Assembly: GCF_004519515.1 (NCBI RefSeq)
Contig: NZ_CP038145.1
Coordinates: 1,198,001-1,262,000, forward strand
Direction of reading: 5' to 3'
Length of the DNA: 64,000 bases
DNA from: Actinobacillus indolicus
Lineage (GTDB): Bacteria > Pseudomonadota > Gammaproteobacteria > Enterobacterales > Pasteurellaceae
Of the stretch, positions 37,004 to 46,333 are shown in pieces; the first letter of the stretch is position 1, and each line of letters begins with the position of its first letter. The notes under the pieces were generated by a model. The model was not told where the DNA came from. It saw only the letters and a list, made by a program, of their open reading frames with translations, and ran no database searches. The position numbers and the translations under genes are program-made.

Positions 37004-39640
37004 ATGTCTGCTCAATCCAAAACTATGGATTACGATGATCTGCAAGATCTCGTCGCCTCAAATGACTCAGGCGGTCGTAACCCGACAGGTTTTAGTAAAA
37101 AATTAATTGTTATTACAGCGATTTTATGGTCGCTATTCCAAATCTATTACACTTCACCGTTTCCGTTTTGGTTACAAGAAGTGGTGAGAGATTGGGGCTG
37201 GAATTTGAATGTGGTGGTAGATGATACCAAAGCACGTTCTATTCACCTTGCCTTTGCCATGTTCCTTGCCTTCTTATCTTTCCCAGCCTTTGCAACATCG
37301 CCAAAACACCGCATTCCTTACCAAGATTGGTTATTTGCAACCCTCGGGGCATTCCTTGCAGCATACTACATTTTTTTCTATGAAGGGCTAGTTACCCGTT
37401 TTGGTGCGCCGAATACGCAAGATATTATTGCAGGCTGTTTAGGAATTCTATTATTACTGGAAGCATGTCGCCGTAGTTTAGGTTTGCCGTTAGTGATTAT
37501 CGCAGGTGTATTCCTACTCTATAACTATTTTGGACAATTCTTACCGAGCAGTTCTATTATTAGCCACCGTTCTGGCTCATTATCTCAAATCATTAACCAA
37601 CAATGGATCACCACGGAAGGGGTATTTGGTGTCGCCCTCGGTGTTTCAACCAAATATGTGTTCTTATTCGTATTATTCGGGGCTTTATTGGATAAAGCAG
37701 GGGCTGGTAACTACTTTATCAAAACCGCTTTCGCCTATTTAGGTCACTTTAGCGGTGGTCCGGGTAAAGCTGCGGTGGTCTCTTCAGCCTTAACGGGTTT
37801 AGTGTCAGGTTCGTCTATTGCCAACGTGGTGACCACAGGGACATTCACCATTCCGATGATGAAACGTGTTGGTTTAAGCTCAGAAAAAGCAGGAGCAATT
37901 GAAGTTGCATCCTCGGTGAACGGACAAATTATGCCGCCAGTTATGGGAGCTGCAGCGTTCTTGATGATTGAATACGTCAATATGCCGTATAGCCAACTGA
38001 TTGTACACGCCTTCTTACCGGCATTAATTTCTTATATCGCCTTAGTTTACATTGTTCACCTTGAAGCACAAAAAATGGGCTTAAAAGGGTTGGATCGTGT
38101 CGAACCTGTCAGTCCGATTTTAATCACCTTACTTAAAGTTGTAAGCTACATTTTAGTGACACTTGGCTTAGCCATTGCGGTTCATTACGGATTAGGTTGG
38201 ATTAAAGATGTTGTTCCTGATTTTGCTTTCTTGATTGTGTGTATTTTATTAGCGGCGGTCTATATCAAATTGATTCACCGCGTTTCGCAATTCCCTGATT
38301 TAGAAGCTGACGATCCAAATTCACCGGTTGTATCATTACCTCGTCGTAAACCAACTGTGAACGCTGGCTTACATTTCTTATTACCTGTTGTGGTATTAAT
38401 GTGGTGCTTGATGATTGAGCAATTCTCACCAGGGTTATCCGCTTTCTGGGGAACCGTTGCGCTTGCGGTCATTTTAGTTACACAACGCCCATTATTAAGT
38501 TTCTTCCGTAATGATGCAGGTAACAAAGTTGCGCTATTTAAACAAGGCGTTCAAGAATTAGTGGATGGTTTAGAGTCTGGCGCAAGAAACATGATTGGTA
38601 TCGGTATTGCAACAGCAACGGCAGGTATCATTGTAGGTGCGGTATCGCTCACCGGTTTCGGCGTACAACTTTCCGGTATTATTGAGATGCTCTCAATGGG
38701 CAATATCTTATTAATGCTGATTCTAGTCGCTATCTTTAGCTTAATTTTAGGCATGGGATTACCGACTACGGCCAACTATATCGTGGTATCTTCATTGATG
38801 GCATTGGTGATTGTTGAAGTCGGTAAACAGAATGGATTAATCGTACCATTGATCGCCGTTCACTTATTCGTATTCTACTTCGGGATTATGGCTGATGTAA
38901 CGCCACCCGTTGGTTTAGCTTCTTTTGCTGCAGCAGCCATTTCAGGTGGTAGCCCGATTAAAACCGGGGTGCAAGCGTTCTACTACAGCTTAAGAACAGC
39001 GATTTTACCGTTCCTATTTATCTTCAATACCGATTTACTCTTAATTGATGTGGGTTGGGCAAAAGGTATTTTAGTATTCCTCACCGCAACTATTGGTATT
39101 TTGCTGTTTACCGCAGGGACGATGAATTACTTCTTCACTAAGAATAAACTATGGGAAACATTGGTATTAATTTTTACTGCCTTTATGTTATTCCGTCCGG
39201 GCTTCTTTATGGAGCATATTTCACCGACTTCACGCCATATTGAGCCGGCTCAAATGACTCAGGAGTTAGAGAAAGTACCCGCTGGTCAAAATCTCACCCT
39301 GAAAGTCGCGGGTGTTAATCCATATGGTAAACCGATTGAATTCTACTCTCAGCTTACTGTACCAGCAGGCGCAACAGGGGAAGAGCGTATCAAAGCGATG
39401 GGATTAACCTTGTTGGATACTGGAGAGAAAATTGAAATCAACGGCGAAATGTCATCGAAGATCTTGATTGACAATGTAGAAATTGATTCACCAGCAGCAA
39501 AAGTAGGTTTAAACTGGGATCAAACCATTCTTGATGTGGCGTTACCACAAAACTCGCTTCCAAAAGAATTAATGTTTATTCCGGCTTTCCTATTAGCGAT
39601 TTTTGTCGGCTGGAATCAGCGCCGTCGCATGAAAAAATAA
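37004..39640 (+). CDS. TRAP transporter fused 4TM/12TM permease
   Basis: 878 residues. The first part after a hydrophilic N-terminus holds the small (4TM, DctQ-like) segment, and about residues 130-690 hold the large DctM-like permease with ATTALVSGSSIANVVTTGTFTIPMMKRVG, and GIGIATATAGIIVGAVSLTGFG and MGLPTTANYIVVSSLMALV motifs. The C-terminal 180 residues form a DUF3394-type domain with a PDZ-like stretch, then a final membrane helix (FIPAFLLAIFVGWN). Sodium-driven uptake, together with the TAXI receptor. Begins after GGAGGAG. The usp gene follows 9 bp later. Confidence 0.93.
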   Translation: MSAQSKTMDYDDLQDLVASNDSGGRNPTGFSKKLIVITAILWSLFQIYYTSPFPFWLQEVVRDWGWNLNVVVDDTKARSIHLAFAMFLAFLSFPAFATSPKHRIPYQDWLFATLGAFLAAYYIFFYEGLVTRFGAPNTQDIIAGCLGILLLLEACRRSLGLPLVIIAGVFLLYNYFGQFLPSSSIISHRSGSLSQIINQQWITTEGVFGVALGVSTKYVFLFVLFGALLDKAGAGNYFIKTAFAYLGHFSGGPGKAAVVSSALTGLVSGSSIANVVTTGTFTIPMMKRVGLSSEKAGAIEVASSVNGQIMPPVMGAAAFLMIEYVNMPYSQLIVHAFLPALISYIALVYIVHLEAQKMGLKGLDRVEPVSPILITLLKVVSYILVTLGLAIAVHYGLGWIKDVVPDFAFLIVCILLAAVYIKLIHRVSQFPDLEADDPNSPVVSLPRRKPTVNAGLHFLLPVVVLMWCLMIEQFSPGLSAFWGTVALAVILVTQRPLLSFFRNDAGNKVALFKQGVQELVDGLESGARNMIGIGIATATAGIIVGAVSLTGFGVQLSGIIEMLSMGNILLMLILVAIFSLILGMGLPTTANYIVVSSLMALVIVEVGKQNGLIVPLIAVHLFVFYFGIMADVTPPVGLASFAAAAISGGSPIKTGVQAFYYSLRTAILPFLFIFNTDLLLIDVGWAKGILVFLTATIGILLFTAGTMNYFFTKNKLWETLVLIFTAFMLFRPGFFMEHISPTSRHIEPAQMTQELEKVPAGQNLTLKVAGVNPYGKPIEFYSQLTVPAGATGEERIKAMGLTLLDTGEKIEINGEMSSKILIDNVEIDSPAAKVGLNWDQTILDVALPQNSLPKELMFIPAFLLAIFVGWNQRRRMKK

Positions 39641-39649
39641 GGACAAATT

Positions 39650-40075
39650 ATGTATAACAAACTTCTCCTTGCGATCGACTTAAACGATCTTAATAGTGCT
39701 AAGTATGTGGTTGATACGGCATTAAAACTCACAGCGAACAATCCCGATGCGGTTTATCGTGTCGTCACCATTATCGAGCCGATTGACGACAGCTTTATTT
39801 CTGCGTTTTTACCGAAAAACTTCGATAAATCCGTGGTGGAAGAAGCGAACAAAGCCTTACACGCTTTTACTCAAGCCAGCTTCCCTGAAGGCTCTAAGGT
39901 TCAGCACATTGTAGCTCACGGCACTATCTACGAAGAGATCAACCGCATTGCCGAAGAAAAATCCGTTGATCTGATCGTGATGTTGGCAAGCAGTAAACCT
40001 AAAGCGAAAGGGTTGAGTTCGAATACGGTCAAAGTCGCTCGAAATAGCGACAAACCGATTTTAGTCCTGCGTTAG
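39650..40075 (+). CDS. Universal stress protein linked to the TRAP transporter
   Basis: 141 residues; single Usp domain: LLLAIDLNDLNSAKYVVDTALKL at the start, LIVMLASSKPKAKGLSSNTVKVARNSDKPILVLR at the end. The ATP-binding G-x2-G-x9-G(S/T) motif is weak (SSKPKAKGLSSNTV), so this may be a non-nucleotide binder. TRAP operons often carry such a gene (TeaD in Halomonas), where it modulates transport activity; the same role is inferred. Follows the permease by 9 bp. Confidence 0.88.
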   Translation: MYNKLLLAIDLNDLNSAKYVVDTALKLTANNPDAVYRVVTIIEPIDDSFISAFLPKNFDKSVVEEANKALHAFTQASFPEGSKVQHIVAHGTIYEEINRIAEEKSVDLIVMLASSKPKAKGLSSNTVKVARNSDKPILVLR

Positions 40076-40087
40076 GCAATCAATACA

Positions 40088-40146
40088 AGCGGTGAGATTT
40101 TGAAGTATTTTTGCAATTTGCAAAATATTCACAAAATCTCACCGCT
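40088..40146. repeat. Head-to-head uptake signal pair / terminator after usp
   Basis: AGCGGTGAGATTTTG (40088-40102) pairs perfectly with CAAAATCTCACCGCT (40132-40146), followed by TTTGTCTTT. Ends the TRAP operon. Confidence 0.85.
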
Positions 40147-40239
40147 TTTGTCTTTGCTTACCCTCATTTTGTTCCAACGTTCAAACCATTTTTACGCTAC
40201 AATAATGTCATTCAACAAAATGACTTTTGATTATCAACA

Positions 40240-41190
40240 ATGAAAAAACTCAACATTATTTTTGCAGGCACCCCTGATTTTGCCGCAACCCATTTACAAG
40301 CCTTGTTAAATTCGGAACATAACGTTATTGCTGTTTATACACAGCCCGATAAGCCTGCTGGACGTGGGAAAAAGCTACAAGCCAGCCCGGTAAAACAGTT
40401 GGCGGAAGCACATCATATTCCGGTGTATCAACCGAAATCGTTACGCAAAGAAGAGGCTCAGGCGGAGTTACAGGCGTTAAACGCTGATGTGATGGTTGTG
40501 GTGGCGTATGGCTTAATTCTGCCAGAAGCGGTGTTAAAAGCACCGAAATATGGTTGCTTAAATGTTCACGGTTCGTTGTTACCGCGTTGGCGTGGGGCTG
40601 CACCTATTCAGCGTTCAATTTGGGCCGGTGATACGGAAACGGGCGTGACCATTATGCAGATGGATATTGGCTTAGATACGGGCGATATGTTGCATAAGGT
40701 GACGACACCGATTTTACCAACGGAAACGTCCGCCAGCTTGTATGCCAAACTTGCCGAGCTTGCACCGCCAGCTTTGCTTGAGGTATTAAACGGTTTAACA
40801 AGCGGTCAGTTTAAGCCTGAAAAACAGCAAGACGAGCAAGCGAACTACGCTGAAAAATTGACGAAAGAAGAAGCAAAATTAGATTGGCATATGACCGCTT
40901 GTCAGCTTGAGCGTAATATCCGAGCCTTTAATCCTGCCCCGATGGCATATTTAACCTTGATGGTGAATGAAGTGGAAGAGCGGATAAAAGTGTATCAAGC
41001 TGAGGTTCTGCCACATCAAGAGAAAGCGGTCGGCACGGTGTTGGCGGTGGATAAAAACGGTATCCAAATTGCCACTCAACAAGGTGTGTTAAATATTACC
41101 CAACTTCAGCCGGCAGGCAAGAAACCGATGTCCGTACAAGATTTCTTAAACGGTCGGGGAGACTGGTTTAAAGTAGGAAGCGTTCTCTAA
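40240..41190 (+). CDS. fmt: Methionyl-tRNA formyltransferase
   Basis: 316 residues (E. coli 315). N-terminal formyltransferase domain with IIFAGTPDFAATHLQAL, the catalytic Asn and His in YGCLNVHGSLLPRWRGAAPIQR and Asp in IGLDTGDML; C-terminal OB-like tRNA-binding domain. Formylates initiator Met-tRNA with 10-formyl-THF. The usual partner def is not upstream. Stop and rsmB start overlap by one base. Confidence 0.97.
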   Translation: MKKLNIIFAGTPDFAATHLQALLNSEHNVIAVYTQPDKPAGRGKKLQASPVKQLAEAHHIPVYQPKSLRKEEAQAELQALNADVMVVVAYGLILPEAVLKAPKYGCLNVHGSLLPRWRGAAPIQRSIWAGDTETGVTIMQMDIGLDTGDMLHKVTTPILPTETSASLYAKLAELAPPALLEVLNGLTSGQFKPEKQQDEQANYAEKLTKEEAKLDWHMTACQLERNIRAFNPAPMAYLTLMVNEVEERIKVYQAEVLPHQEKAVGTVLAVDKNGIQIATQQGVLNITQLQPAGKKPMSVQDFLNGRGDWFKVGSVL

Positions 41191-42488
41191 TGAAAAAACA
41201 TTCCGCTCGTGCCGTTGCAGCACAGATTATTTTACAGGTGTTGGATCAGGGTAAATCCCTTTCAACCTTGATCCCCGAAGCACAATCGCAACTCGACGCT
41301 AAGGATTTAGCGTGGGTACAAGAAACGACCTTTGGTATTTGCCGTGTTTTGCCCCGTTTGGAAGCGATTATCAAATTATTGGTGGAAAAACCGCTGAAAA
41401 ACAAAACTCGCTTGGTGCATTGTTTGCTTTTGGTGGGCTTGTATCAGTTACTTTATATGCGAGTACCGCCCCACGCTGCGGTAGATGAAGTGGTTAATGC
41501 GACAAAAACGTTAAAGTTGGATAGCTTTCGAGCCTTGACTAACGGGGTGCTTCGCCGTTTTTTGCGTGAGCAAGAAGCAATTTTGGCGAAGGTGGATAAA
41601 CATTGGCAAACGCTACACCCTGAATGGTTGGTGAATAAGCTGAAAAAAGCCTATCCGAATTGGCGAGAGATTGTCGATGCGAATAACCAAAAACCGCCGA
41701 TGTGGATTAGGGTTAATGCTCAACGGACTAACCGAGCGGACTATGTGGCATTGTTAGGCGATCTTGCAAAAAACCACGAAGAAGCGACCGCTTGTGTGCC
41801 TGATTGTGCGGTTTTATTAGATAAAGCGGTGTCGGTAAGCCAGCTTCCCCACTTTGAGCAAGGTTGGGTGACAGTGCAAGATGCACACGCACAATGGTCT
41901 GCCGAATTACTTGATGCACAAAATGGCGAGTTGATTTTAGATGCCTGTGCAGCGCCGGGGGGCAAAACGACCCATATTTTAGAAAAAGCACCGCAAGCAA
42001 AAGTGATTGCGTTAGATATTGAAGAAGCCCGTTTAGTTCGGGTTAAAGAGAATTTAGCCCGTTTAAACCAAACGGCAACGGTGATTTGCGGTGATGCCAG
42101 CCAGCCGGAACAGTGGCTTACAAGCGGTGAGATGTTCGATAAAATTTTACTTGATGCCCCTTGCTCTGCAACGGGGGTAATCCGTCGTCACCCAGATATT
42201 AAATGGCTACGCAAAGAAGAGGATATTGCTGAGTTGGCGGAATTGCAGGGAAAAATTCTCAAAGCACTTTGGGCAAGGCTCAAACCCAACGGCGTGTTGT
42301 TGTATGCCACTTGTTCTGTGTTACCGGAAGAAAACAGTCAGCAAATTCAGCACTTTCTAGCACAAACCCCAGAGGCTAAATTAGTCGAAATCAATGTGGG
42401 CGGTGAGCAATGTTTAATGAAACAGTTCTTTCCTAAATCAGAGGAAGGAGATGGATTTTTCTATGCGAAGTTAGTGAAACAGGCGTAA
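41190..42488 (+). CDS. rsmB: 16S rRNA m5C967 methyltransferase
   Basis: 432 residues. NusB-like N-terminal domain (about 1-140), then a Rossmann methyltransferase with LILDACAAPGGKTTHILEKA (SAM binding), DAPCSATGVIRRHPDIKW (Pro-Cys motif) and the catalytic nucleophile in LLYATCSVLPEENSQQI. Methylates C967 of 16S rRNA. Same order fmt-rsmB-trkA as in E. coli and H. influenzae. Confidence 0.97.
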   Translation: MKKHSARAVAAQIILQVLDQGKSLSTLIPEAQSQLDAKDLAWVQETTFGICRVLPRLEAIIKLLVEKPLKNKTRLVHCLLLVGLYQLLYMRVPPHAAVDEVVNATKTLKLDSFRALTNGVLRRFLREQEAILAKVDKHWQTLHPEWLVNKLKKAYPNWREIVDANNQKPPMWIRVNAQRTNRADYVALLGDLAKNHEEATACVPDCAVLLDKAVSVSQLPHFEQGWVTVQDAHAQWSAELLDAQNGELILDACAAPGGKTTHILEKAPQAKVIALDIEEARLVRVKENLARLNQTATVICGDASQPEQWLTSGEMFDKILLDAPCSATGVIRRHPDIKWLRKEEDIAELAELQGKILKALWARLKPNGVLLYATCSVLPEENSQQIQHFLAQTPEAKLVEINVGGEQCLMKQFFPKSEEGDGFFYAKLVKQA

Positions 42489-42503
42489 TACGGTGAGTGA
42501 GCA

Positions 42504-43880
42504 ATGAAAATCATCATTTTAGGTGCAGGGCAAGTGGGGGCGACGCTTGCAGAAAATTTAGCAAATCATGATAACGATATTACGATTATCGATCATGATC
42601 AGAGCCGTTTAATTCCATTGCAAGATAAGCATGATTTACGAGTGATCACAGGAAATGTAGCTTCGCCCCGTATTCTAAGGGAAGCTGGGGCAAGTGATGC
42701 AGATCTACTTGTTGCCGTCACGAATAACGATGAAAGCAATATGATTGCTTGCCAGATTGGCTATACCTTATTCCATATTCCGACCAAAATTGCTCGTATT
42801 CGTAATGCGGATTATGTACGAGAAAGAGAAGCCTTATTTAACGATGATGTGCTGCCGATTGACCACATCATTGCACCTGAATTGTTGGTAACTCAAGAAA
42901 TTCTGAGACTAGTGGATTACCCTGGTGCCTTGCAAATTGCACATTTTGCTAATGATTTGATTAGTTTAGTCAGCTTAAAAGCATATTATGGCGGTCCATT
43001 AGTTGGTTATCCTGTTTCGGCATTAAGCGATCATTTACCGCATATTGAAGCTCGAATTGTCTCAATATTCCGCCATGAAAAAGCCTTTATTCCACAAGGA
43101 TCGACCATCATTGAAGCGGGTGATGAAGTCTTTTTTGTGTGTGCAACGCAACATATCAAAGCGGTTATGGCGGAATTACAACGCTTAGAAAAGCCCCATA
43201 AACGTGTGATGATAGTGGGCGGTGGTAATGTTGGCACGGCACTTGCGAAAGCGTTGGAAGATAAATGTAGTGTAAAACTGATCGAACGTAATCAAGAACG
43301 TGCTGAAAAATTGGCGGCAAAACTTTCCAAAACCTTAGTGTTATGTGGCGACGCGTCCGATCAAGAGCTGCTATTTGAAGAACATATTGAGAATATTGAT
43401 TTATTTTTGGCTTTAACGAGCGATGATGAGGCGAACATTATGTCGTCTTTGTTAGCAAAACGACTTGGAGCGAAAAAAGCGATTGTACTCGTTCAGCGTA
43501 TGGCGTATTTACATCTAATTCAAGGCGGAACTATTGATATTGCCCTTTCGCCACAACAAGCCACCATTTCCGCTTTATCGAGCCACGTCAGAAAAGGGGA
43601 CATTGTGCATGTTGCTTCGCTTAAACAAGGATTGGTTGAAGGTATAGAAGTTATTGCCCATGGCGATCAAGATTCATCTAAGGTTGTTGGGCGTAAAATT
43701 AGTGAGTTAAAATTACCACAAGGGGCGATTGTTGGCGCAATCATGCGGCAAGGGGATGTGATGATCGCCCATAAATCGACGGTCATTGAAGATGGCGATC
43801 ATGTCATTGTTTTTGTTAATGATAAGAAGCAGTCAGCCGAAGTTGAGAAGTTATTCCAATTAGGTGCGTTTTTCTTATAA
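42504..43880 (+). CDS. trkA: Trk potassium uptake protein TrkA
   Basis: 458 residues, two tandem RCK units, each with an NAD-binding Rossmann motif: MKIIILGAGQVGATLAENLA at residue 1 and VMIVGGGNVGTALAKALE near 232, each followed by a C-terminal RCK lobe. Cytoplasmic regulator that binds NAD(H) and ATP and gates TrkG/TrkH K+ channels. 15 bp after rsmB. Confidence 0.97.
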   Translation: MKIIILGAGQVGATLAENLANHDNDITIIDHDQSRLIPLQDKHDLRVITGNVASPRILREAGASDADLLVAVTNNDESNMIACQIGYTLFHIPTKIARIRNADYVREREALFNDDVLPIDHIIAPELLVTQEILRLVDYPGALQIAHFANDLISLVSLKAYYGGPLVGYPVSALSDHLPHIEARIVSIFRHEKAFIPQGSTIIEAGDEVFFVCATQHIKAVMAELQRLEKPHKRVMIVGGGNVGTALAKALEDKCSVKLIERNQERAEKLAAKLSKTLVLCGDASDQELLFEEHIENIDLFLALTSDDEANIMSSLLAKRLGAKKAIVLVQRMAYLHLIQGGTIDIALSPQQATISALSSHVRKGDIVHVASLKQGLVEGIEVIAHGDQDSSKVVGRKISELKLPQGAIVGAIMRQGDVMIAHKSTVIEDGDHVIVFVNDKKQSAEVEKLFQLGAFFL

Positions 43881-43882
43881 CG

Positions 43883-43929
43883 ACAAGCGGTCACATTTTG
43901 CAAAAAAATTGCAGAAAGTGACCGCTTGT
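43883..43929. repeat. Head-to-head uptake signal pair between trkA and rpe
   Basis: ACAAGCGGTCAC (43883-43894) pairs perfectly with GTGACCGCTTGT (43918-43929) around TTTTGCAAAAAAATTGC. Lies between convergent genes and probably terminates both. Confidence 0.85.
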
Positions 43930-43937
43930 ATTAAACA

Positions 43938-44612
43938 TTACACTTTCGCTAATTCAGCACGCATTTGATCAATCACCGCTTTGTAGTCAGGTTGATCAAA
44001 AATCGCAGAGCCTGCAACAAACATATCAGCCCCTGCTTCTGCAATTTCAGCAATATTATTCACTTTCACACCACCATCGACTTCCAAGCGAATATTAAAT
44101 CCGCTTGCATCAATGCGACGACGAACTTCACGTAATTTATTAAGTGTAGATGGAATAAATGCTTGCCCACCAAATCCAGGGTTAACTGACATTAATAAAA
44201 TTACATCAACTTTATCCATCACATAATCTAAGTAGCTTAACGGTGTTGCTGGATTAAACACCAAGCCTGATTTACAGCCATGATCACGGATTAATTGCAA
44301 TGAACGGTCGATATGTTCTGTCGCTTCTGGGTGGAAAGTAATGAAGTCTGCCCCTGCTTTTGCAAAGTCAGGGATTAAGCGATCAACAGGTTTTACCATG
44401 AGGTGAACATCAATCGGGCAAGTAATGCCGTAATCTCGTAGGGCTTTGCAAATTGCAGGACCGAACGTCAAATTCGGCACATAGTGGTTGTCCATTACAT
44501 CAAAATGAATTAGGTCTGCGCCTGCTTTTAGTACTTCTGTGACATCATCGCCTAAGCGAGCGAGATCAGCAGAAAGAATAGAGGGTGCAATAAGATAAGG
44601 TTGTTTTGCCAT
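43938..44612 (-). CDS. rpe: Ribulose-phosphate 3-epimerase
   Basis: 224 residues when started at MAKQPYLIAPSILSADLARLG, which follows TAGGAGATCC; the open frame extends 22 codons upstream without a match. TIM barrel with the metal-site motifs LIHFDVMDNHYVPNLTFGP and HLMV, and NPGFGGQAFI with VDGGVK near the end. Interconverts ribulose-5-P and xylulose-5-P in the pentose phosphate pathway, which also receives gluconate through the gnt genes of this window. Confidence 0.97.
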   Translation of the reverse strand: MAKQPYLIAPSILSADLARLGDDVTEVLKAGADLIHFDVMDNHYVPNLTFGPAICKALRDYGITCPIDVHLMVKPVDRLIPDFAKAGADFITFHPEATEHIDRSLQLIRDHGCKSGLVFNPATPLSYLDYVMDKVDVILLMSVNPGFGGQAFIPSTLNKLREVRRRIDASGFNIRLEVDGGVKVNNIAEIAEAGADMFVAGSAIFDQPDYKAVIDQMRAELAKV

Positions 44613-44824
44613 GGTGGATCTCCTACTTACAAACTCGTTATAGCCTAGCATATTTATACTAAATAAACTTCGATCCATTTCGCAATTTTTCTATTTGAGC
44701 TTGCTTGAGATGAAAAAATAATAAAAACCATAAAAAAATTATAGCTTTTTAGTTTGATTTCAGGCAGAATTATTCCCATATTTAATTTATGGTTTTAAGT
44801 CTGACTATTTGACTAGGAGAATAT

Positions 44825-45091
44825 ATGAAAAAAGGGATTCACCCTGAAAATTATCGTGAAGTGTTATTTTACGACGGTAGTGTGCAACAAGGCTGGATTA
44901 TCCGTTCTTGTGCGGCAACTAATAAAACAATGGTATGGGAAGATGGTAAAGAGTATCCACTTTATCCGTTAGATACGTCTTCTGCTTCTCACCCTGTTTA
45001 TACGGGTAAACGTCGTGAAGCAAATACTGAAGGACGTGCAAGCAAATTCAATGAACGCTTTAAAGGCATTTCGAGCTTAACGAAAAAATAA
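44825..45091 (+). CDS. rpmE2: 50S ribosomal protein L31, type B (zinc-free)
   Basis: 88 residues: MKKGIHPENYREVLFYDGS, then HPVYTGKRREANTEGRASKFNERF. The CxxC zinc ribbon of the standard L31 is absent (only one Cys), which marks the C-minus, type B paralog used when zinc is scarce. Forms a pair with rpmJ2 18 bp downstream, as in E. coli ykgM-ykgO. These are normally repressed by Zur; I see no convincing Zur box in the 212 bp upstream, though that spacer holds AT-rich stretches. Confidence 0.95.
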   Translation: MKKGIHPENYREVLFYDGSVQQGWIIRSCAATNKTMVWEDGKEYPLYPLDTSSASHPVYTGKRREANTEGRASKFNERFKGISSLTKK

Positions 45092-45109
45092 GAAATAAAA
45101 GGGGACAAA

Positions 45110-45235
45110 ATGAAAATTTTAAATTCGCTTAAATCAGCGAAATCACGCCACCCAGATTGCCAAGTGGTGCGTCGTAAAGGTAAGCTTTATGTGATTTGTA
45201 AAACGAATCCACGTTTTAAGGCTCGTCAGAGATAA
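45110..45235 (+). CDS. rpmJ2: 50S ribosomal protein L36, alternative form
   Basis: 41 codons: starts MKILNSLKSAKSRHPDCQVV, ends KTNPRFKARQR. It is the ykgO-type L36 with an extra N-terminal part and only two Cys, lacking the four-residue zinc site of the normal L36. AAGGGGAC lies before the ATG. Cotranscribed with rpmE2 and followed by a strong terminator. Confidence 0.95.
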   Translation: MKILNSLKSAKSRHPDCQVVRRKGKLYVICKTNPRFKARQR

Positions 45236-45263
45236 TTCTAAATCATTATAAAATAAAATAGAT

Positions 45264-45299
45264 AGCGGTGAAGATTAAACCATCTTCACCGCTTTTTTA
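45264..45299 (+). terminator. Terminator of rpmE2-rpmJ2
   Basis: AGCGGTGAAGAT (45264-45275) pairs perfectly with ATCTTCACCGCT (45282-45293), followed by TTTTTAT. The arms contain the uptake signal core AGCGGT. Confidence 0.92.
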
Positions 45300-45313
45300 T
45301 TGATTTTTGTCAA
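45300..45313 (+). promoter_or_regulatory. FNR-like site of the nap operon
   Basis: TTGAT-TTTT-GTCAA, nine of ten bases of the TTGAT-N4-ATCAA consensus. Its centre is about 70 bp before the start expected from TACAAT (45364-45369), similar to the FNR site of E. coli napF near -64. No clear NarP 7-2-7 heptamer was found by eye. Confidence 0.6.
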
Positions 45314-45406
45314 ATAAAATGCATAAGATGTATTTTATTTGCATTTTTATGTTTTACAGATGTTACAATATAGCTACAAGTAACCTACTTATTTAGTAAA
45401 CTATTT

Positions 45407-45964
45407 TTGGCTAATTTTACAGAAACGACTTTACCTCGCCGTAGCTTTTTGCGTGGACATTTTTTGAAATCACTTCAGGACGAAAAAGTGGCTCAGCAAG
45501 GGCATCAAGCCATTCGAGCACCTTGGACCGATCTTGCAAATTTTTTTGATAAATGCACCGCTTGCGATAAGTGTATTGCTGTGTGTGAAACGCAAATTTT
45601 AGTGAAAGGGGCTGGCGGTTATCCTGAAGTCAATTTTATGAATGGACGTGGGGAGTGTACTTTTTGTCAGGCGTGTGTGAAGGCGTGTGAAGCCGATGTG
45701 TTTCGTTCAACAGATGAGCGAGCGTGGTTTCATTATGTTGAAATTCAGCAAAGTTGTATGACGTTTAGCGGTGTGGAATGCCGTAGTTGTGAAGATAGTT
45801 GTGAAAGCCGCGCTATTCGCTTTAAGCGACAAGTGGGGCGAGTGGCAATGCCTGAATTAAATGTGGAAAGTTGTAATGGTTGTGGGGCTTGTATGGCAGT
45901 TTGTCCGACACAAGCGGTCACTTTGGTGAGAAATGTCCAAAGCCCTCTCCCTCCGAAAGCCTAA
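45407..45964 (+). CDS. napF: NapF ferredoxin-type accessory protein
   Basis: 185 residues. A TTG start at 45407 is the only option before RRSFLRGHFLKSLQ that keeps the family N-terminus; there is no obvious ribosome site. Four Cys clusters: CTACDKCIAVC, CTFCQACVKAC, CRSCEDSC and CNGCGACMAVC, binding 4Fe-4S centres. NapF interacts with NapA in the cytoplasm and assists its maturation. First gene of napFDAGHBC. A GC palindrome and a small near-repeat of CTTTC follow the stop. Confidence 0.93.
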   Translation: MANFTETTLPRRSFLRGHFLKSLQDEKVAQQGHQAIRAPWTDLANFFDKCTACDKCIAVCETQILVKGAGGYPEVNFMNGRGECTFCQACVKACEADVFRSTDERAWFHYVEIQQSCMTFSGVECRSCEDSCESRAIRFKRQVGRVAMPELNVESCNGCGACMAVCPTQAVTLVRNVQSPLPPKA

Positions 45965-45976
45965 AGGCTTTCTCCT

Positions 45977-46000
45977 CCCTCTCCCGTAAACGGGAGAGGG
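45977..46000 (+). repeat. GC-rich hairpin between napF and napD
   Basis: CCCTCTCCCG (45977-45986) and CGGGAGAGGG (45991-46000), loop TAAA, a perfect 10-bp stem with no T run. A related hairpin is between napA and napG. Probable RNA processing or stability element. Confidence 0.75.
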
Positions 46001-46016
46001 ACAAAAGAGAGTAATA

Positions 46017-46301
46017 ATGAGAAATGTATCTGATAAATTGAACTATGACGAAGCGGACAACTGGTATGTTTGTAGTCTTGTAGTTCAAGTGAAACCTGAA
46101 AAGTTGGACTTGGTGAAGCAAGCCTTAACTGAGTTACCGAATACGGAAATCCACGGGGTGAAACTTGAAGAAAGTAAGCTCGTGGTTGTTTTGGAGTCCA
46201 GTTATCAACCTGATTTGGTTGATCGTATGGAAATGATTAAAGATATTGAAGGGGTTATCGTGGTGTCGCTGATTTATAGCCACCAAGATGAAGCTCTTTA
46301 A
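46017..46301 (+). CDS. napD: NapD chaperone
   Basis: 94 residues with the NapD fold: WYVCSLVVQVKPEKLDLVKQALTEL, NTEIHG and GVIVVSLIYSHQD. Binds the twin-arginine leader of NapA and holds back its export until the cofactor is inserted. AGAGAG before the ATG. napA starts 32 bp after. Confidence 0.93.
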   Translation: MRNVSDKLNYDEADNWYVCSLVVQVKPEKLDLVKQALTELPNTEIHGVKLEESKLVVVLESSYQPDLVDRMEMIKDIEGVIVVSLIYSHQDEAL

Positions 46302-46333
46302 TTTGGTATTACCTATTATTTTGTGGGGAATTT

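Noticed and set aside
44613..44678. 22-codon extension of rpe
   Set aside because: Internal ATG has TAGGAG and matches the family N-terminus.
44613..44824. Zur box before rpmE2
   Set aside because: Expected from the E. coli paralogs, but no convincing TGTTATA-type dyad could be found by eye.
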